A stretch of DNA of 64,000 nt from Sinorhizobium fredii USDA 257 (GCF_000265205.3 NC_018000.1:3038001-3102000), one strand, 5' to 3'. Shown: positions 15,145 through 23,401, counted from the stretch's first letter. Translations and numbers: made by a program. Notes: generated from the letters alone by a model not told the origin.

Positions 15145-16825
15145 CGGTCCCTTGCTGTGCCTTCCATTGCCAAGGCAGCAGTTCGTGCAGGCGGGAGACG
15201 GGAAGATCGGCGATGCGGGCGAACACATCGGCGAGCCACGCCTTTGGGTCGACGTCGTTGAGACGGCAGGTCGTGATGACGGAGAGCATGATGGCGGCAC
15301 GATCGGCCCCACGCTGGGAGCCGGCGAAGGTCCAGTTTCGACGCCCGAGTGCAATTCCTCTCAGAGCGCGCTCGGCCGTATTGTTCGTGAGACAAATCCG
15401 GCCATCTTCGAGGAAACGGGCAAAACCATCCCATCGCTTCAGCATGTAATCGATCGGCTCGATCACCTCGGACGATTTGCTGAGCGTGGCGCGCTCCCGT
15501 TTCAGCCACTCGTGCATGTCATCGAACAGCGGCTTGCTCTTTTCCTGCCGTCCGGCCAACCGTTCTGCGGCGCTCAATCCATTGATCTCGCGTTCGATCT
15601 CAAACAGCGCATCGTACCGTTGGACGGCCTCCAGGGCGATCGGCGAGATCGGCTTGCCCTTGCGTTTGCGGTCGCGGGCATTTTTCTGGATGTCGGCCAG
15701 TTCAAAGAATTTGCGCCGCGCATGCGCATGGCAAAAGGCGAAGGTGATCGGTACCGCTTTCTTTTCGGCGACACTGAGCGGCTCGAAGCCATTGTAGCAA
15801 TCACTCTGCAGAATGCCGCCATACCCGGCCAGGTGCTTCTGCGGATGCTCGCCGCGGCGGTCGCTCGACGCATAGTATATGGCCGCCGGCGCTGCCGCGC
15901 CGCCGTAGGACCGGTCATCGCGCACGTAGGTCCATATTCGCCCGGTCGTGCATTTGTCTTTGGCCTGAATGGGGATGGTGGTGTCATCGCCAAAAAGGCG
16001 CTCGGCCGCGAAGACATGCGTCTCGATCAGATCAAAGATCGGCAGGAGCGCGGCCGTTCCATACCCGACCTGGTCGGCCAGCGTCGAGGTCGAAAGCTCG
16101 ATGCCCTCGCATTTGAACCGGGTGCTCTGGCGGTTGAGAGGGCTATGCATGCCAAACTTGTCAAAGAGGATCGTCGCCAGCAGATGAGGACCGATGAAGC
16201 CGCGCGGCGTGGCATGGAACGGCGCCGGCGGCTGGCTGATCGCCTCGCAGTCTCGGCAGGTAAATTTCTCCCGCACCGTCTCGATCACTTTGAACCGACG
16301 CGGAATCTCTTCCAGCGTCTCGGTGACGTCTTCGCCCAGCTTTGAAAGCCGTGATCCACCGCAGCATGCGCAAGTGGCCGGGGGATCGATGACCACGCGC
16401 TCGCGCTCGATATCCTCCGGCCACGGCTTTCGTACCGGTCGTTTGCGCGTGAACGAACGCACGCTCGAGGTCTTGGCGGCAGCCGCCTGCGCTGCGGCTT
16501 CATCCTCCGTCGCCGCCATCACCAGTTCTTCGAGCTGCAATTCCATCTGGTCGATCAGGCGCGCCGTGCGCTCAGATCGCTTTCCGCGCAGTTCGCGCTT
16601 CAGCTTTTCGATCGCCAGCTCCAGACTGGCAATCACGGCCTCGCTGTCGGACAGCATGGCCTGCGCATTGGCGGCTTGCGCCACCGCAATGTCCCGCTCG
16701 GCGACGACGGTATCGCGCTCGGCAACAACGACATCACGTTCAGCCTGCAACATCTCACGCTCGGAAAGCAGCGCCAGATAGGCGCTCGCAAGGTCCGCAG
16801 GAAGATCCACAGGCTTCGAGGTCAT
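15125..16825 (-). CDS. tnpC: IS66 transposase TnpC
   Basis: The 566-residue catalytic transposase opens with a coiled coil of repeated AERD units (residues ~28-50) and a leucine-zipper-like LELAIEKLKRELRGKRSER. A zinc-binding CACCGGSRLSKLG / FTCRDCEAI segment follows around residues 150-195. The catalytic core includes FGDDTTIPI, GGILQSDCYNGF, FCHAHARRKF and LTNNTAERALRGIALGRRNW, as in intact IS66 TnpC. The C-terminal LADVFARIADLPVSRLHELL is complete. No interruption is seen. Confidence 0.95.
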   Translation of the reverse strand: MTSKPVDLPADLASAYLALLSEREMLQAERDVVVAERDTVVAERDIAVAQAANAQAMLSDSEAVIASLELAIEKLKRELRGKRSERTARLIDQMELQLEELVMAATEDEAAAQAAAAKTSSVRSFTRKRPVRKPWPEDIERERVVIDPPATCACCGGSRLSKLGEDVTETLEEIPRRFKVIETVREKFTCRDCEAISQPPAPFHATPRGFIGPHLLATILFDKFGMHSPLNRQSTRFKCEGIELSTSTLADQVGYGTAALLPIFDLIETHVFAAERLFGDDTTIPIQAKDKCTTGRIWTYVRDDRSYGGAAAPAAIYYASSDRRGEHPQKHLAGYGGILQSDCYNGFEPLSVAEKKAVPITFAFCHAHARRKFFELADIQKNARDRKRKGKPISPIALEAVQRYDALFEIEREINGLSAAERLAGRQEKSKPLFDDMHEWLKRERATLSKSSEVIEPIDYMLKRWDGFARFLEDGRICLTNNTAERALRGIALGRRNWTFAGSQRGADRAAIMLSVITTCRLNDVDPKAWLADVFARIADLPVSRLHELLPWQWKAQQGTAIAAAG

Positions 16826-16870
16826 GAAGCCATTCGATCAGATTCCCTCAATATTTTCAATGCAATAATG

Positions 16871-17224
16871 CTATCCGACCCGTGTCGGACGCCAGGTTTC
16901 CTGCGGATTGCGCCAATCGATCCCGGACAACAAATAAGACAATTGCGCCGCTGAGATCGCTACCGCGCCGCCCTCCATATTCGGCCAGATAAACCGGCCC
17001 TTCTCCAGCCGCCGGGTAAAAAGGCAGGCGCCCAGACCATCATGCCAGATGATCTTCAAAATATCCGATCTGCGCCCCCTGAAGACGAAGAGGTGCCCTG
17101 ACAACGGATCATGCTTCAGAACCTCCTGCACCCGAAGCGCCAGGGAGGGAAAGCCACAGCGCATGTCCGTATAGCCCGTCGAGAGCCAGACCTTGACCCC
17201 TGTTCCCATCGGAAACGGATTCAC
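16871..17224 (-). CDS. tnpB: IS66 accessory protein TnpB (Orf2)
   Basis: This 117-residue protein has the conserved TnpB features: GTGVKVWLSTGYTDMRCGF, LALRVQEVLKHDPLSGHLFV, FRGRRSDILKIIWHDG and LFTRRLEKGRFIWP. It is needed for IS66 transposition in studied members, though its biochemical role is not settled. Its ATG overlaps the TGA of tnpA (ATGA), indicating coupled translation. Full length for the family. Confidence 0.95.
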   Translation of the reverse strand: MNPFPMGTGVKVWLSTGYTDMRCGFPSLALRVQEVLKHDPLSGHLFVFRGRRSDILKIIWHDGLGACLFTRRLEKGRFIWPNMEGGAVAISAAQLSYLLSGIDWRNPQETWRPTRVG

Positions 17225-17667
17225 CGCAGCGCCTCCAGTCCGCGCAGGATCCGAAGCAGCGCTTCAACGTCGACATCGCGTCCCACGATCACACGGCGAC
17301 CATTGGCGCTGACAACCTCCATAAGCCCACTTTGTGCCGTCGAAGAATTGGTCGGCGCAACAACCGGCATGCCTGGCTCCGGGACCAACAGTGCAGGAAT
17401 AAACCCTTCACTCCCCCGGCCATTGCCGAGCCGTCCCTCGCGAGCTGCTTTACGCCAATCGTTCAACTGAAAGCGTGTGATCCCATGGCGACGTGCTGTT
17501 GCCGTGACCTGACGCGGGGCGGAATAACTCTCCGCCACGATCGCAAGTTTGGCCTCGTTGCTGAAACGGCGACGCCGCCCGCTATCGACAATCTCCATAC
17601 GGCTGACTTGCGGCCGCTTCTCTATCGTTAAATCCACGGTTCTCACACTGTCTATATTGACGTCCAT
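17221..17667 (-). CDS. tnpA: IS66 protein TnpA (Orf1), helix-turn-helix
   Basis: The product has about 148 residues from ATG 17667, 60 bp inside the right IS end; a later ATG at 17598 (MEIVDSGRRRRFSNEAK) is the alternative family start. An HTH region reads KLAIVAESYSAPRQVTATAR then RHGITRFQLNDWRKA. The C-terminal VVSANGRRVIVGRDVDVEAL and LLRILRGLEAL is typical. The frame stays open to 17829, beyond the IS boundary, so that extension is not part of the gene. Confidence 0.9.
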   Translation of the reverse strand: MDVNIDSVRTVDLTIEKRPQVSRMEIVDSGRRRRFSNEAKLAIVAESYSAPRQVTATARRHGITRFQLNDWRKAAREGRLGNGRGSEGFIPALLVPEPGMPVVAPTNSSTAQSGLMEVVSANGRRVIVGRDVDVEALLRILRGLEALR

Positions 17668-17727
17668 ATAGACAGAACATCCAGTTCGCCTCACTTCCCA
17701 GCAAGGCGGCTCTCCTCGGATGCGTAC

Positions 17728-17735
17728 TGTGATGC
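17728..17735. repeat. 8-bp target-site duplication TGTGATGC (right copy)
   Basis: Exact match to 14846-14853, confirming the IS66 boundaries. Confidence 0.92.
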
Positions 17736-17862
17736 CACAACGCGTTACCTGCAATCGCTCCTCGCAGTGTGCCCCATGCGGAATCCCCAAGGAGCGAAGA
17801 GTCCCAGAGACGACTCGGCGCCCGTCCAATCAGCGGGCGCTTTGGATGAGGGGAGAACGAAA

Positions 17863-18030
17863 ATGCGGCCCGGCGAAGGGCATCATCAGCTTTTCCCGCG
17901 GCTCAGGTTTCTAGCCGCGCTCGCCGGTCCCGCAATTATCCTCGCGCTTGCAATCGCCGCTTCCGAGTGGCTGACCATCGAGGTAAACCCACCCTTGGCA
18001 CCACATACGATCGCTGTGGTATCGCACTGA
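17863..18030 (+). CDS. small single-pass membrane protein
   Basis: The 55-residue frame from ATG 17863 follows a GGGGAG ribosome-binding site. It has one hydrophobic segment, LAALAGPAIILALAIAASEW, with a basic N-terminal side (MRPGEGHHQLFPRLR) and a short tail TIEVNPPLAPHTIAVVSH. No family is recognised. The next open stretch is a transporter ATPase remnant, so it may itself be the edge of a decayed operon. Confidence 0.45.
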   Translation: MRPGEGHHQLFPRLRFLAALAGPAIILALAIAASEWLTIEVNPPLAPHTIAVVSH

Positions 18031-18138
18031 CGACCCGGAAAAAAAATGCCGGGGCGAACCCGACCTTCCGTGATCGGCTCCCGCCGCTGCCAGTATATCT
18101 GTGGCGTATTGAAGAAAGCCGGCTCGCCCACAAGCAAT

Positions 18139-18161
18139 AAAAAACCCCGCGCATGGCGAGG
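18139..18161 (-). terminator. Rho-independent terminator (reverse strand)
   Basis: Read on the reverse strand, CCTCGC and GCGGGG pair around a 5-nt loop (one G-T wobble) and are followed by TTTTTT. The nearest reverse-strand gene, 18679-18942, lies ~520 bp upstream of it. Confidence 0.5.
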
Positions 18162-18356
18162 CAAGTCGCGCATACAGTTTGGCTCAGCCTGGACCTCGCT
18201 GTCGTCCGCCAGATCGCTGATCGCATTTATGTCCTCTATTTTGGCGAGGTCGTCGAGGAGGGGCCGCCGGAGACGGTCATCGGCAATCCGCAGCACCCGT
18301 ATACACGTCGCCTCGTTGAATCGATCCCCCGCTCGGCTATCCGACTCGCCCCCTGA
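18153..18356 (+). pseudogene. C-terminal remnant of a peptide-type ABC transporter ATPase
   Basis: Residues ~14-60 read LDLAVVRQIADRIYVLYFGE, VVEEGPPETVIGNPQHPYTR and RLVESIPR, the end of a DppD/DppF/GsiA-type ATPase including the region just after the H-loop. The usual SHDL is SLDL here. The nucleotide-binding core (Walker A, signature, Walker B) is absent and the upstream sequence is unrelated. It cannot function. It overlaps the reverse-strand terminator. Confidence 0.75.
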
Positions 18357-18678
18357 CGCAACTCACCTGCATGGCATTCGATGCATCCTTACTCGCGCCC
18401 GCGCCGAGGGATCGGGGCCTTTACGAATTTGCCCGGCTGGAGGCGATCAGGCGGCTTTTCTTCGCCCGGCCTCCGACTGAGGGGGTGCGCGAAAATCTGC
18501 CCATGGATCGGCGCTCAATGTTTGAAGTCGCGTTAGGTGTGTTCTCCACAATGCAAGGCGGATGCCCGTCGCAAAGGGCGATAGGAAAAGCTCGTTCCTA
18601 AAGAAGGCAACAAGACTGTCGCGGGCGCTTGGTGGGCAGGAACTGAAAGCCATTGGCGCGAGATAATCTGGTCAAGCG
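18357..18678. other. intergenic region, nothing recognised
   Basis: About 320 bp with short overlapping frames on both strands and no recognisable motif. Probably decayed sequence beyond the transporter remnant. Confidence 0.35.
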
Positions 18679-18942
18679 TCAATGTAGCCTTTGCACCGGT
18701 GCATCTACGAAGCATCGTATACCATCGCGCTGAACAGTGGCCAGGAATTCTTGGAACGCATCTCGATCGGTGTCAAAGGTGTTATCCCAGACGGTCGTGT
18801 TCCCTTCCTGGTCGAATACCTCAAGCACCCAATCGAGATTGGTGTCGGCAGGACGGTAAATACGCAAGATGACGGTTACATCGTCATCGATGAATTCGCC
18901 GGAGAATTCTGAGAACTCGTACTGCTGTTCGCTTTCGGTCAT
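18679..18942 (-). CDS. small acidic hypothetical protein
   Basis: The 87-residue frame encodes MTESEQQYEFSEFSGEFIDD, then DVTVILRIYRPADTNLDWVL and EVFDQEGNTTVWDNTFDTDR. Alternating hydrophobic residues suggest a beta-rich fold. The protein is strongly acidic with no predicted signal or membrane segment. I do not recognise the family. Its composition is typical of a real gene, and it stands alone on the reverse strand with its promoter in 18943-19336. Confidence 0.55.
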   Translation of the reverse strand: MTESEQQYEFSEFSGEFIDDDVTVILRIYRPADTNLDWVLEVFDQEGNTTVWDNTFDTDRDAFQEFLATVQRDGIRCFVDAPVQRLH

Positions 18943-19336
18943 CGGCCTTTATAGCATGAGGCGGACGGCATCGCCCTACACTTTCAGCACCCGCGCGTGA
19001 TCTTTGCTTGCTGCTGCCGGGGGCAGTCGCGCCGCGATTACCCCATGTGTAGCTGGGCGGTAGCGAAGCCGCTCGCGAGCGCGCGGCGCAGCGGTGGTCA
19101 GCCCTTTCGTTCAGAATACGTGCCCCACGAGCGGGTTCCTTCAAGCGGAGCAGCTTGCCCGGGGGCAGTCGGTCCCGGTTTCCGCCCGTCGGGCGGCGCT
19201 AACGCTAAAACCTCCTGCGGCTGCCCTGTCACCGGTCACGCGGCGCGCGAACGGGCTTCGGCGCTAAAGCGCCTGCGCCTGGTACGCCCTTTTTTGGTAG
19301 GCACTCGGAAGCCAATCGGTCCGGCACCGCCTTGAC
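18943..19336. other. GC-rich intergenic region, nothing recognised
   Basis: A 394-bp GC-rich stretch with several short inverted repeats (for example GGCGCTAAAGCGCC near 19260-19273). No coding frame looks convincing. Confidence 0.35.
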
Positions 19337-19588
19337 TTACGCGCTTCTGCGAAACTGACGCGCCGGTCGAATGGAGTCCGGATTGAGAGTACTGAAGACA
19401 TGCAGCCAGAACGTGAACTCGCCCTCGCGCTTTTCCACCCAGGCTTCGATCGCGCGATGCGCCGCGGCGGTTTTCGCGTCGCAGCCAAAGACCTCCATCG
19501 CAAGTTTCACAGCCGCCGCCACCGCGACATCATCTTTCGCGCGCGTCTCGTTCGACGGGCGAGGGCTATGCTTTAATTGTTTCGACAT
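19337..19588 (-). CDS. small hypothetical protein
   Basis: The 83-residue frame reads MSKQLKHSPRPSNETRAKDD, VAVAAAVKLAMEVFGCDAKT and AAAHRAIEAWVEKREGEFTF. A helical central part has alternating charged and hydrophobic residues. GGAGAGTCG lies upstream of the ATG at 19588 and is a usable ribosome-binding site. No domain is recognised and no neighbour suggests a function. Confidence 0.5.
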   Translation of the reverse strand: MSKQLKHSPRPSNETRAKDDVAVAAAVKLAMEVFGCDAKTAAAHRAIEAWVEKREGEFTFWLHVFSTLNPDSIRPARQFRRSA

Positions 19589-19820
19589 GACGACTCTCCT
19601 TCAAGAGTCCGGCGCAAGACGATGTGGCCGGACGCTCTCATAGCGATAATCTTGATCGCATCGTCCGGAAGCACAGGCTCCGCTCATGTCGGCTGAGTTG
19701 AACGCTAATTGATTTCCCGCAAAAGGGGAAGGTCGTTTTTTTGCGCGAGGTTGCGGCGCGGGCTCGTGCGCCTCACCCGGTGAATGCGCTGGCCATGTGT
19801 CTTGCGACGACCAGACGGGA

Positions 19821-20180
19821 TCAGGCCCCACCCGGGCGATCAGCATGAACAGGCTCAAAACAGTCAGTCAGAGCTTTTGACACGACCCTGGCAATGAAGC
19901 CCGTTGCGGCCGCACGTGGCGCAGCCTCTTCCTGGGCGAAATCGCCAAGTACCCTCTCCGGAACAGTCAGGATGGCATCAACGATCCCATCGACGACTTC
20001 CTCGAGAGCTACATCTTCCGAGTTCCTCCGAAACAGGACCTGGGGCGGCATACGCAGCAAAAGGTGGATCGCAATCGCCCTTGTTGTCCTCTCCCGGTCG
20101 ACAAGAAGCATGCCTCGCAGCTCGTCGTCGATGTCCATCGGCGGAGCGTGAAACACAGCGGCGCTCAGATCATTGCCCAA
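19821..20180 (-). CDS. hypothetical helical protein
   Basis: The frame encodes 119 residues: MGNDLSAAVFHAPPMDIDDE, LRGMLLVDRERTTRAIAIHL, and later VALEEVVDGIVDAILTVPER. It looks like an all-helical cytoplasmic protein with an acidic bias. There is a second possible start at MDIDDELRGM (20138). GGAGAATATT precedes the first ATG. The family is not recognised. Confidence 0.5.
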   Translation of the reverse strand: MGNDLSAAVFHAPPMDIDDELRGMLLVDRERTTRAIAIHLLLRMPPQVLFRRNSEDVALEEVVDGIVDAILTVPERVLGDFAQEEAAPRAAATGFIARVVSKALTDCFEPVHADRPGGA

Positions 20181-20585
20181 TATTCTCCTCCAACGTCTTT
20201 TCGTTTGACCGCAGTGGTCCTGTCAACGCGCTGATCGGCATCACGACCTGCCGGGGGTGAGCCTCAAGACGCCCCTCGTGGGCACGGCCTGCTGACGCAC
20301 TGCACACAGCGACGGCGGCTGGTTCTGTCGGGCAAACTTAACATCTCTGCGCCGAGGCAGTTATCGTCGTCTTGCTATCCGGGGGCCGTCGCCGCGACTG
20401 CTTTGATCGTGATGTCGGCGGCTATGTGACGGTCACCTTGAGCGGTCAGGCTAGCCGCATAAGCCCTTCGGGCGCCCCCGCGTAGCTGCGGCGGCTTATA
20501 GTGGAATTGTTTATTTGGGAGTAAAATCGGTACTTGGCAGGGAGTGACCCGAAGGCTGCGGGAAGACGAGCCGGAGAAGGCACAA
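20181..20585. other. intergenic region, nothing recognised
   Basis: About 400 bp without a credible gene. It probably contains the promoter of the small membrane peptide at 20586. Confidence 0.35.
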
Positions 20586-20702
20586 ATGCATCGCTCTGAC
20601 CGAGAGAAGAACCACTACGACCACGATATGCTTGTGATCTGGGCATCAACCGTTTCCGCGCTGCTGATTGTCGGCGCGACATTGTTGATGTTGATGATTT
20701 AG
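20586..20702 (+). CDS. 38-aa small membrane protein
   Basis: A very short gene with a strong GGAGAAGG ribosome-binding site seven bases or so before ATG 20586. It encodes a charged, His-rich head (MHRSDREKNHYDHDMLVIWA) and one transmembrane segment (STVSALLIVGATLLMLMI) ending at TAG 20700-20702. The layout resembles many small bacterial membrane proteins, but there is no family assignment. An AAGGAGGG follows at 20711 with a possible further TTG-started frame (20720-20950) that I do not trust. Confidence 0.5.
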   Translation: MHRSDREKNHYDHDMLVIWASTVSALLIVGATLLMLMI

Positions 20703-21001
20703 TCTTCATTAAGGAGGGTTTGTACAGCGCCGTGCGTCTTGTGACGCACAAAGATCGCTGTAGAACTTTGAATGACGGCGTGTTTTCTCGTTTTACCGGC
20801 GTCGATGGAAGTCCTGCAGTCGTGGAAGGAGCATTCCGGCTGACCTTCAGGCGGCCGCACCTGCTCAGAAAACCGATCGCGAGTGAGCCTTCTGTGGCTA
20901 GGATCAACGTCCAGGAGTTTCTTCCTCCCTGCAACTTCACCTGTCGCTGAATGCCGCCACCCGTAATCCCGTTCGCGCGACCTCTTCCACGCCTGATCAG
21001 C

Positions 21002-22108
21002 TCAGTTCGGGAGTTTTAGATGATACCGCGTGTGCCTCAGTTCACCGGTTCGAAGGAACGCCCCCTTGGCAACAAGGCCCTGCAAGTCTCTCGTTGCCGT
21101 GGCGCGGGAGGCCTGCGTAATACTGATGTAGTTCTCTGCGCTGAGACCGCCCTTGAACCCCTCGATGCCCTCGCGGAACATCCGCGCGATAACTTTCTCT
21201 TGTCGTGGATTTAGCTGGCCACGCAACGAGTCGTACAGCCGCGTTTTCGATATATGGAATTCCACGCGCTTGAGAGTCGTCTGCTGAGCCTCAAGAATAG
21301 TTTGCCCGAAATAGATCAGCCAGTCCGTGATCGCATTGTTCTTGTTGCTTTTCTCCAGCATGTCGTAATAGCTCTTGCGGCCCCGCTCGATCGTATAGGC
21401 AAGCGCGATCAGGCTTGGCTGGCCCAAGTCCTGGGCGATCGATTTTTCAGAGAGAGCGCGGCCTATGCGGCCGTTCCCGTCCTCGAAGGGGTGAATGCTT
21501 TCGAAGTAGAGGTGCACCATGCCCGCCCGGGTGAGCGCGGGCAGTGGCTTTGCACCGTCGGGTGCAGTTGCGTTGAACCAGTTGACGAACGCATCCATTT
21601 CGCGCGGCACCTGTTCGGACGGGGGTGCCTCGAAGTGGATCTTCGGATGCCCGATCGCTCCCGAGACGACCTGCATTGGATCGGAATGCGTTCTGTAGCC
21701 GCCGACAACCTGAAGTCGATTCGCGCTTGCCATGACCATTCGGTGCCATACAAACATCGTCTCGTGCGACAGGGGAAGACCAAAGCTTCGGTAGAGATCG
21801 ACCATCATTTCAGCGATACCACGCTCGGCAGGTCCGATGCGTCTGCTGTCCGTGTCCATGCCGAATTGGCAGCGCAAAGACGATTGAAGACTGGCACGGT
21901 CGAGCGTTTCTCCCTCGATTTCGGAGGTCTTCAAAGCCTCGTCGCTGATCAGCTCGATCTTGAGTGTGTCCCTACCCTCCGGACTGACATGACGATATGC
22001 GCCCAGAAATTCACCCGCGTGCAGCAGGAAACTCTTTTCGAGAGGCTCCAGCGCCGCGTGGTCGTACGAGAAGTCCGGCCAGTCGTTTCGTTGCCAGTTC
22101 CAGCGCAT
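21002..22108 (-). CDS. Fic-domain AMP-transferase with N-terminal inhibitory helix
   Basis: The 368-residue protein has a DUF4172-like N-terminus (MRWNWQRNDWPDFSYDHAAL). An alpha-inhibitory motif follows in KTSEIEGETLDRASLQSSL, matching the (S/T)-x-x-x-E-(G/N) pattern at residues ~62-67. The Fic core reads HLYFESIHPFEDGNGRIGRAL, with the catalytic His and full H-P-F-x-x-G-N-G-R consensus. A winged-helix-like C-terminal part (SAENYISITQASRATATRDL) probably binds DNA or RNA. Such class II Fic proteins are self-inhibited. The gene lies alone, transcribed away from the winged-helix gene at 22411. Confidence 0.92.
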   Translation of the reverse strand: MRWNWQRNDWPDFSYDHAALEPLEKSFLLHAGEFLGAYRHVSPEGRDTLKIELISDEALKTSEIEGETLDRASLQSSLRCQFGMDTDSRRIGPAERGIAEMMVDLYRSFGLPLSHETMFVWHRMVMASANRLQVVGGYRTHSDPMQVVSGAIGHPKIHFEAPPSEQVPREMDAFVNWFNATAPDGAKPLPALTRAGMVHLYFESIHPFEDGNGRIGRALSEKSIAQDLGQPSLIALAYTIERGRKSYYDMLEKSNKNNAITDWLIYFGQTILEAQQTTLKRVEFHISKTRLYDSLRGQLNPRQEKVIARMFREGIEGFKGGLSAENYISITQASRATATRDLQGLVAKGAFLRTGELRHTRYHLKLPN

Positions 22109-22410
22109 GAGTTATAGCCATCCTTCCTATAACTCACATTATGCCGATAGTATGAGGTTTAGCTAGCCTGCCTATCCCTCATTGAAAGAACCTTCCTGGC
22201 GGGCTTACGGCCGGGCTGTTGGCCGTCAGATCGAAGGTGCGGTGCCTCTCGTTCAGCGTGCCAAGCCTGGCATAAGGGCTTATTCTGCGACCTTGGTTGC
22301 GTTTTTTGACGCCAACGATTCCTTCGGATCCATCTGGCGCTTCGTGAAAAACAGGCCCCATGCCGCTCTCAGGCAACAAAAGTCACTTATAACATTGACT
22401 TTGACCGGTT
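22109..22410. other. intergenic region, nothing recognised
   Basis: About 300 bp between the Fic gene and the winged-helix regulator gene, with low-quality overlapping frames only. It contains the Fic promoter on the reverse strand. Confidence 0.35.
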
Positions 22411-22788
22411 TCAGGGCGCAATGGGTTCGCTGTCAGCGTCTTGCTGAAAGCTCCGCAGCTTCTCCAGGATCTGCGGCGCGATGTCGAATTGCCGCGCCTT
22501 GCCGCGGCCCATCGAATTCTTCACGAACTTCTCCGTCAACAATCCACGCCGCACCAGCGGGTCGATCGTTTCCGTCACGCCGGTGCGGGTAAGGCCCGTG
22601 ATTTCGACGACATTTGAAAGGGTTAGCTGCTGGTGTCCCTGGTGCATGATATAGAGCACGCTCATCATGCCGATCTGCTTCAGTCGCGACTGGGGCGTCT
22701 CGTCCTCAATCGGATTGTCGACAATTTCGTGAAAAATGAAAGCCGAGAAGGCGAGGCTGTGCCACTGCGAATTGAGAGCTCTTGTCAT
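22411..22788 (-). CDS. MarR-like winged-helix regulator divergent from the virB operon
   Basis: The 125-residue protein has a winged-helix core: RLKQIGMMSVLYIMHQGHQQ, LTLSNVVEITGLTRTGVTET and IDPLVRRGLLTEKF, with a conserved wing region KNSMGRGKARQFDI. It is divergently oriented 90 bp from the first gene of the virB operon. In type II rhizobial conjugative plasmids the winged-helix protein RctA represses virB transcription, and this gene has the right fold class and position, so it may be an RctA counterpart. That identity is inferred, not shown by sequence I can recall. Confidence 0.75.
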   Translation of the reverse strand: MTRALNSQWHSLAFSAFIFHEIVDNPIEDETPQSRLKQIGMMSVLYIMHQGHQQLTLSNVVEITGLTRTGVTETIDPLVRRGLLTEKFVKNSMGRGKARQFDIAPQILEKLRSFQQDADSEPIAP

Positions 22789-22798
22789 TTGTTTAACT

Positions 22799-22822
22799 GC
22801 GTTATATAAGGCGGTATATCGG
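22799..22822. promoter_or_regulatory. tandem 12-bp direct repeat in the virB/regulator divergent promoter
   Basis: GCGTTATATAAG is followed immediately by GCGGTATATCGG (8 of 12 matching), and a partial third unit TGCGGTAA starts near 22824. It lies between the winged-helix gene and the virB operon and is a candidate operator or promoter core. Confidence 0.4.
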
Positions 22823-22877
22823 TTGCGGTAATCAACGGCGCTGGGATTTGGTGCAGCGCTTGCGGGGGTCTCTCTCC

Positions 22878-23399
22878 ATGAAGAACTTACTGGTCAGCGG
22901 CTTCCTTTCGACGATTGGCGCTTCACAAGCATACCTCGTTTCAGACAGTGTTGCGCGGGCAGATGATTGGGGATGCCAGGTTATCCTGTGTCTTTCAAAC
23001 CCGGGCGGCCCGACACAGTATGCGCCATGCCAGCCTCCGATCAAAAGACTTTGGCGGGAGCTTGCCAGGGGACACGCGTTTCCAAGCTGCAGCGGCGTCG
23101 GCTTCAGGGCTTCGCGGCCGCGATATGAACCCTACGCCTGCGATGAAGGTTTCAGGCTGACGACGCGAAGCAGTGATCGCGGCCACGAGGCAAGCTGTGT
23201 CTCTACCGCACCCCGAGCTGTCTCAGACAGTGAATGCCGTTACGATAGGGCCGGCAGTGCCATTTCGTCCCGGTGGGACCACCTGGGCGGCGAGCGACAA
23301 TGCCGGCGTTACGTGACCAGACGGCCCAAGGTCCGCTCGAAGCCTCACTTTGTCGACGTGACGATCGACGGGATCGGACGCCAAAGGGTGTGGTACTGA
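22878..23399 (+). CDS. secreted conserved protein at the head of the virB operon
   Basis: From ATG 22878 (after GGGGGTC) the 173-residue product starts with a signal peptide, MKNLLVSGFLSTIGASQAYL. It contains DDWGCQVILCLSNPGGPTQY and CQPPIKRLWRELARGHAFPS, a Cys pattern seen in small proteins found upstream of VirB1 in alphaproteobacterial conjugation operons. Its TGA is two bases before the virB1 start, so it is the first gene of the operon. It is likely periplasmic; its role is unknown. Confidence 0.7.
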   Translation: MKNLLVSGFLSTIGASQAYLVSDSVARADDWGCQVILCLSNPGGPTQYAPCQPPIKRLWRELARGHAFPSCSGVGFRASRPRYEPYACDEGFRLTTRSSDRGHEASCVSTAPRAVSDSECRYDRAGSAISSRWDHLGGERQCRRYVTRRPKVRSKPHFVDVTIDGIGRQRVWY

Positions 23400-23401
23400 G
23401 C

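Larger units (their letters stand above)
14854..17727 (-). mobile_element. complete IS66-family insertion sequence with DUF6429 passenger gene
   Basis: The element spans 2,874 bp. Its ends are a 22-bp imperfect inverted repeat matching at 18 positions: left GTATCCATCCGAGCAGGGCC, right (reverse strand) GTACGCATCCGAGGAGAGCC. Both begin with GTA as IS66 ends do. The element is flanked by a perfect TGTGATGC duplication. Inside are tnpA, tnpB and tnpC on the reverse strand, with TnpA and TnpB overlapping by ATGA. A convergent DUF6429 gene is encoded on the forward strand. All frames are open, so the copy is probably recent and potentially active. Confidence 0.93.

Noticed and set aside
14857..17718. 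Alternative IS66 boundary using GATGCGTA as target duplication
   Set aside because: GATGCGTA occurs on both sides, but the resulting ends would not be inverted repeats. Placing the ends three bases outward on the left and nine on the right gives GTA-starting repeats and a perfect TGTGATGC duplication.
17668..17829. N-terminal extension of TnpA
   Set aside because: It crosses the right inverted repeat and the 8-bp target duplication, so it lies outside the element; homology begins after 17667.
19000..19335. Structured RNA or CRISPR-like repeats in the GC-rich gap
   Set aside because: Short inverted repeats exist, but there are no regularly spaced direct repeats and no recognisable RNA fold.
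20446..20940. Reverse-strand 164-aa frame
   Set aside because: Composition is Ser/Arg-rich without family match, and it runs opposite the better supported 38-aa gene with a strong ribosome-binding site.
22182..22592. Forward-strand 136-aa frame near the Fic gene
   Set aside because: No domain, no ribosome-binding site, and it overlaps the winged-helix gene on the other strand.
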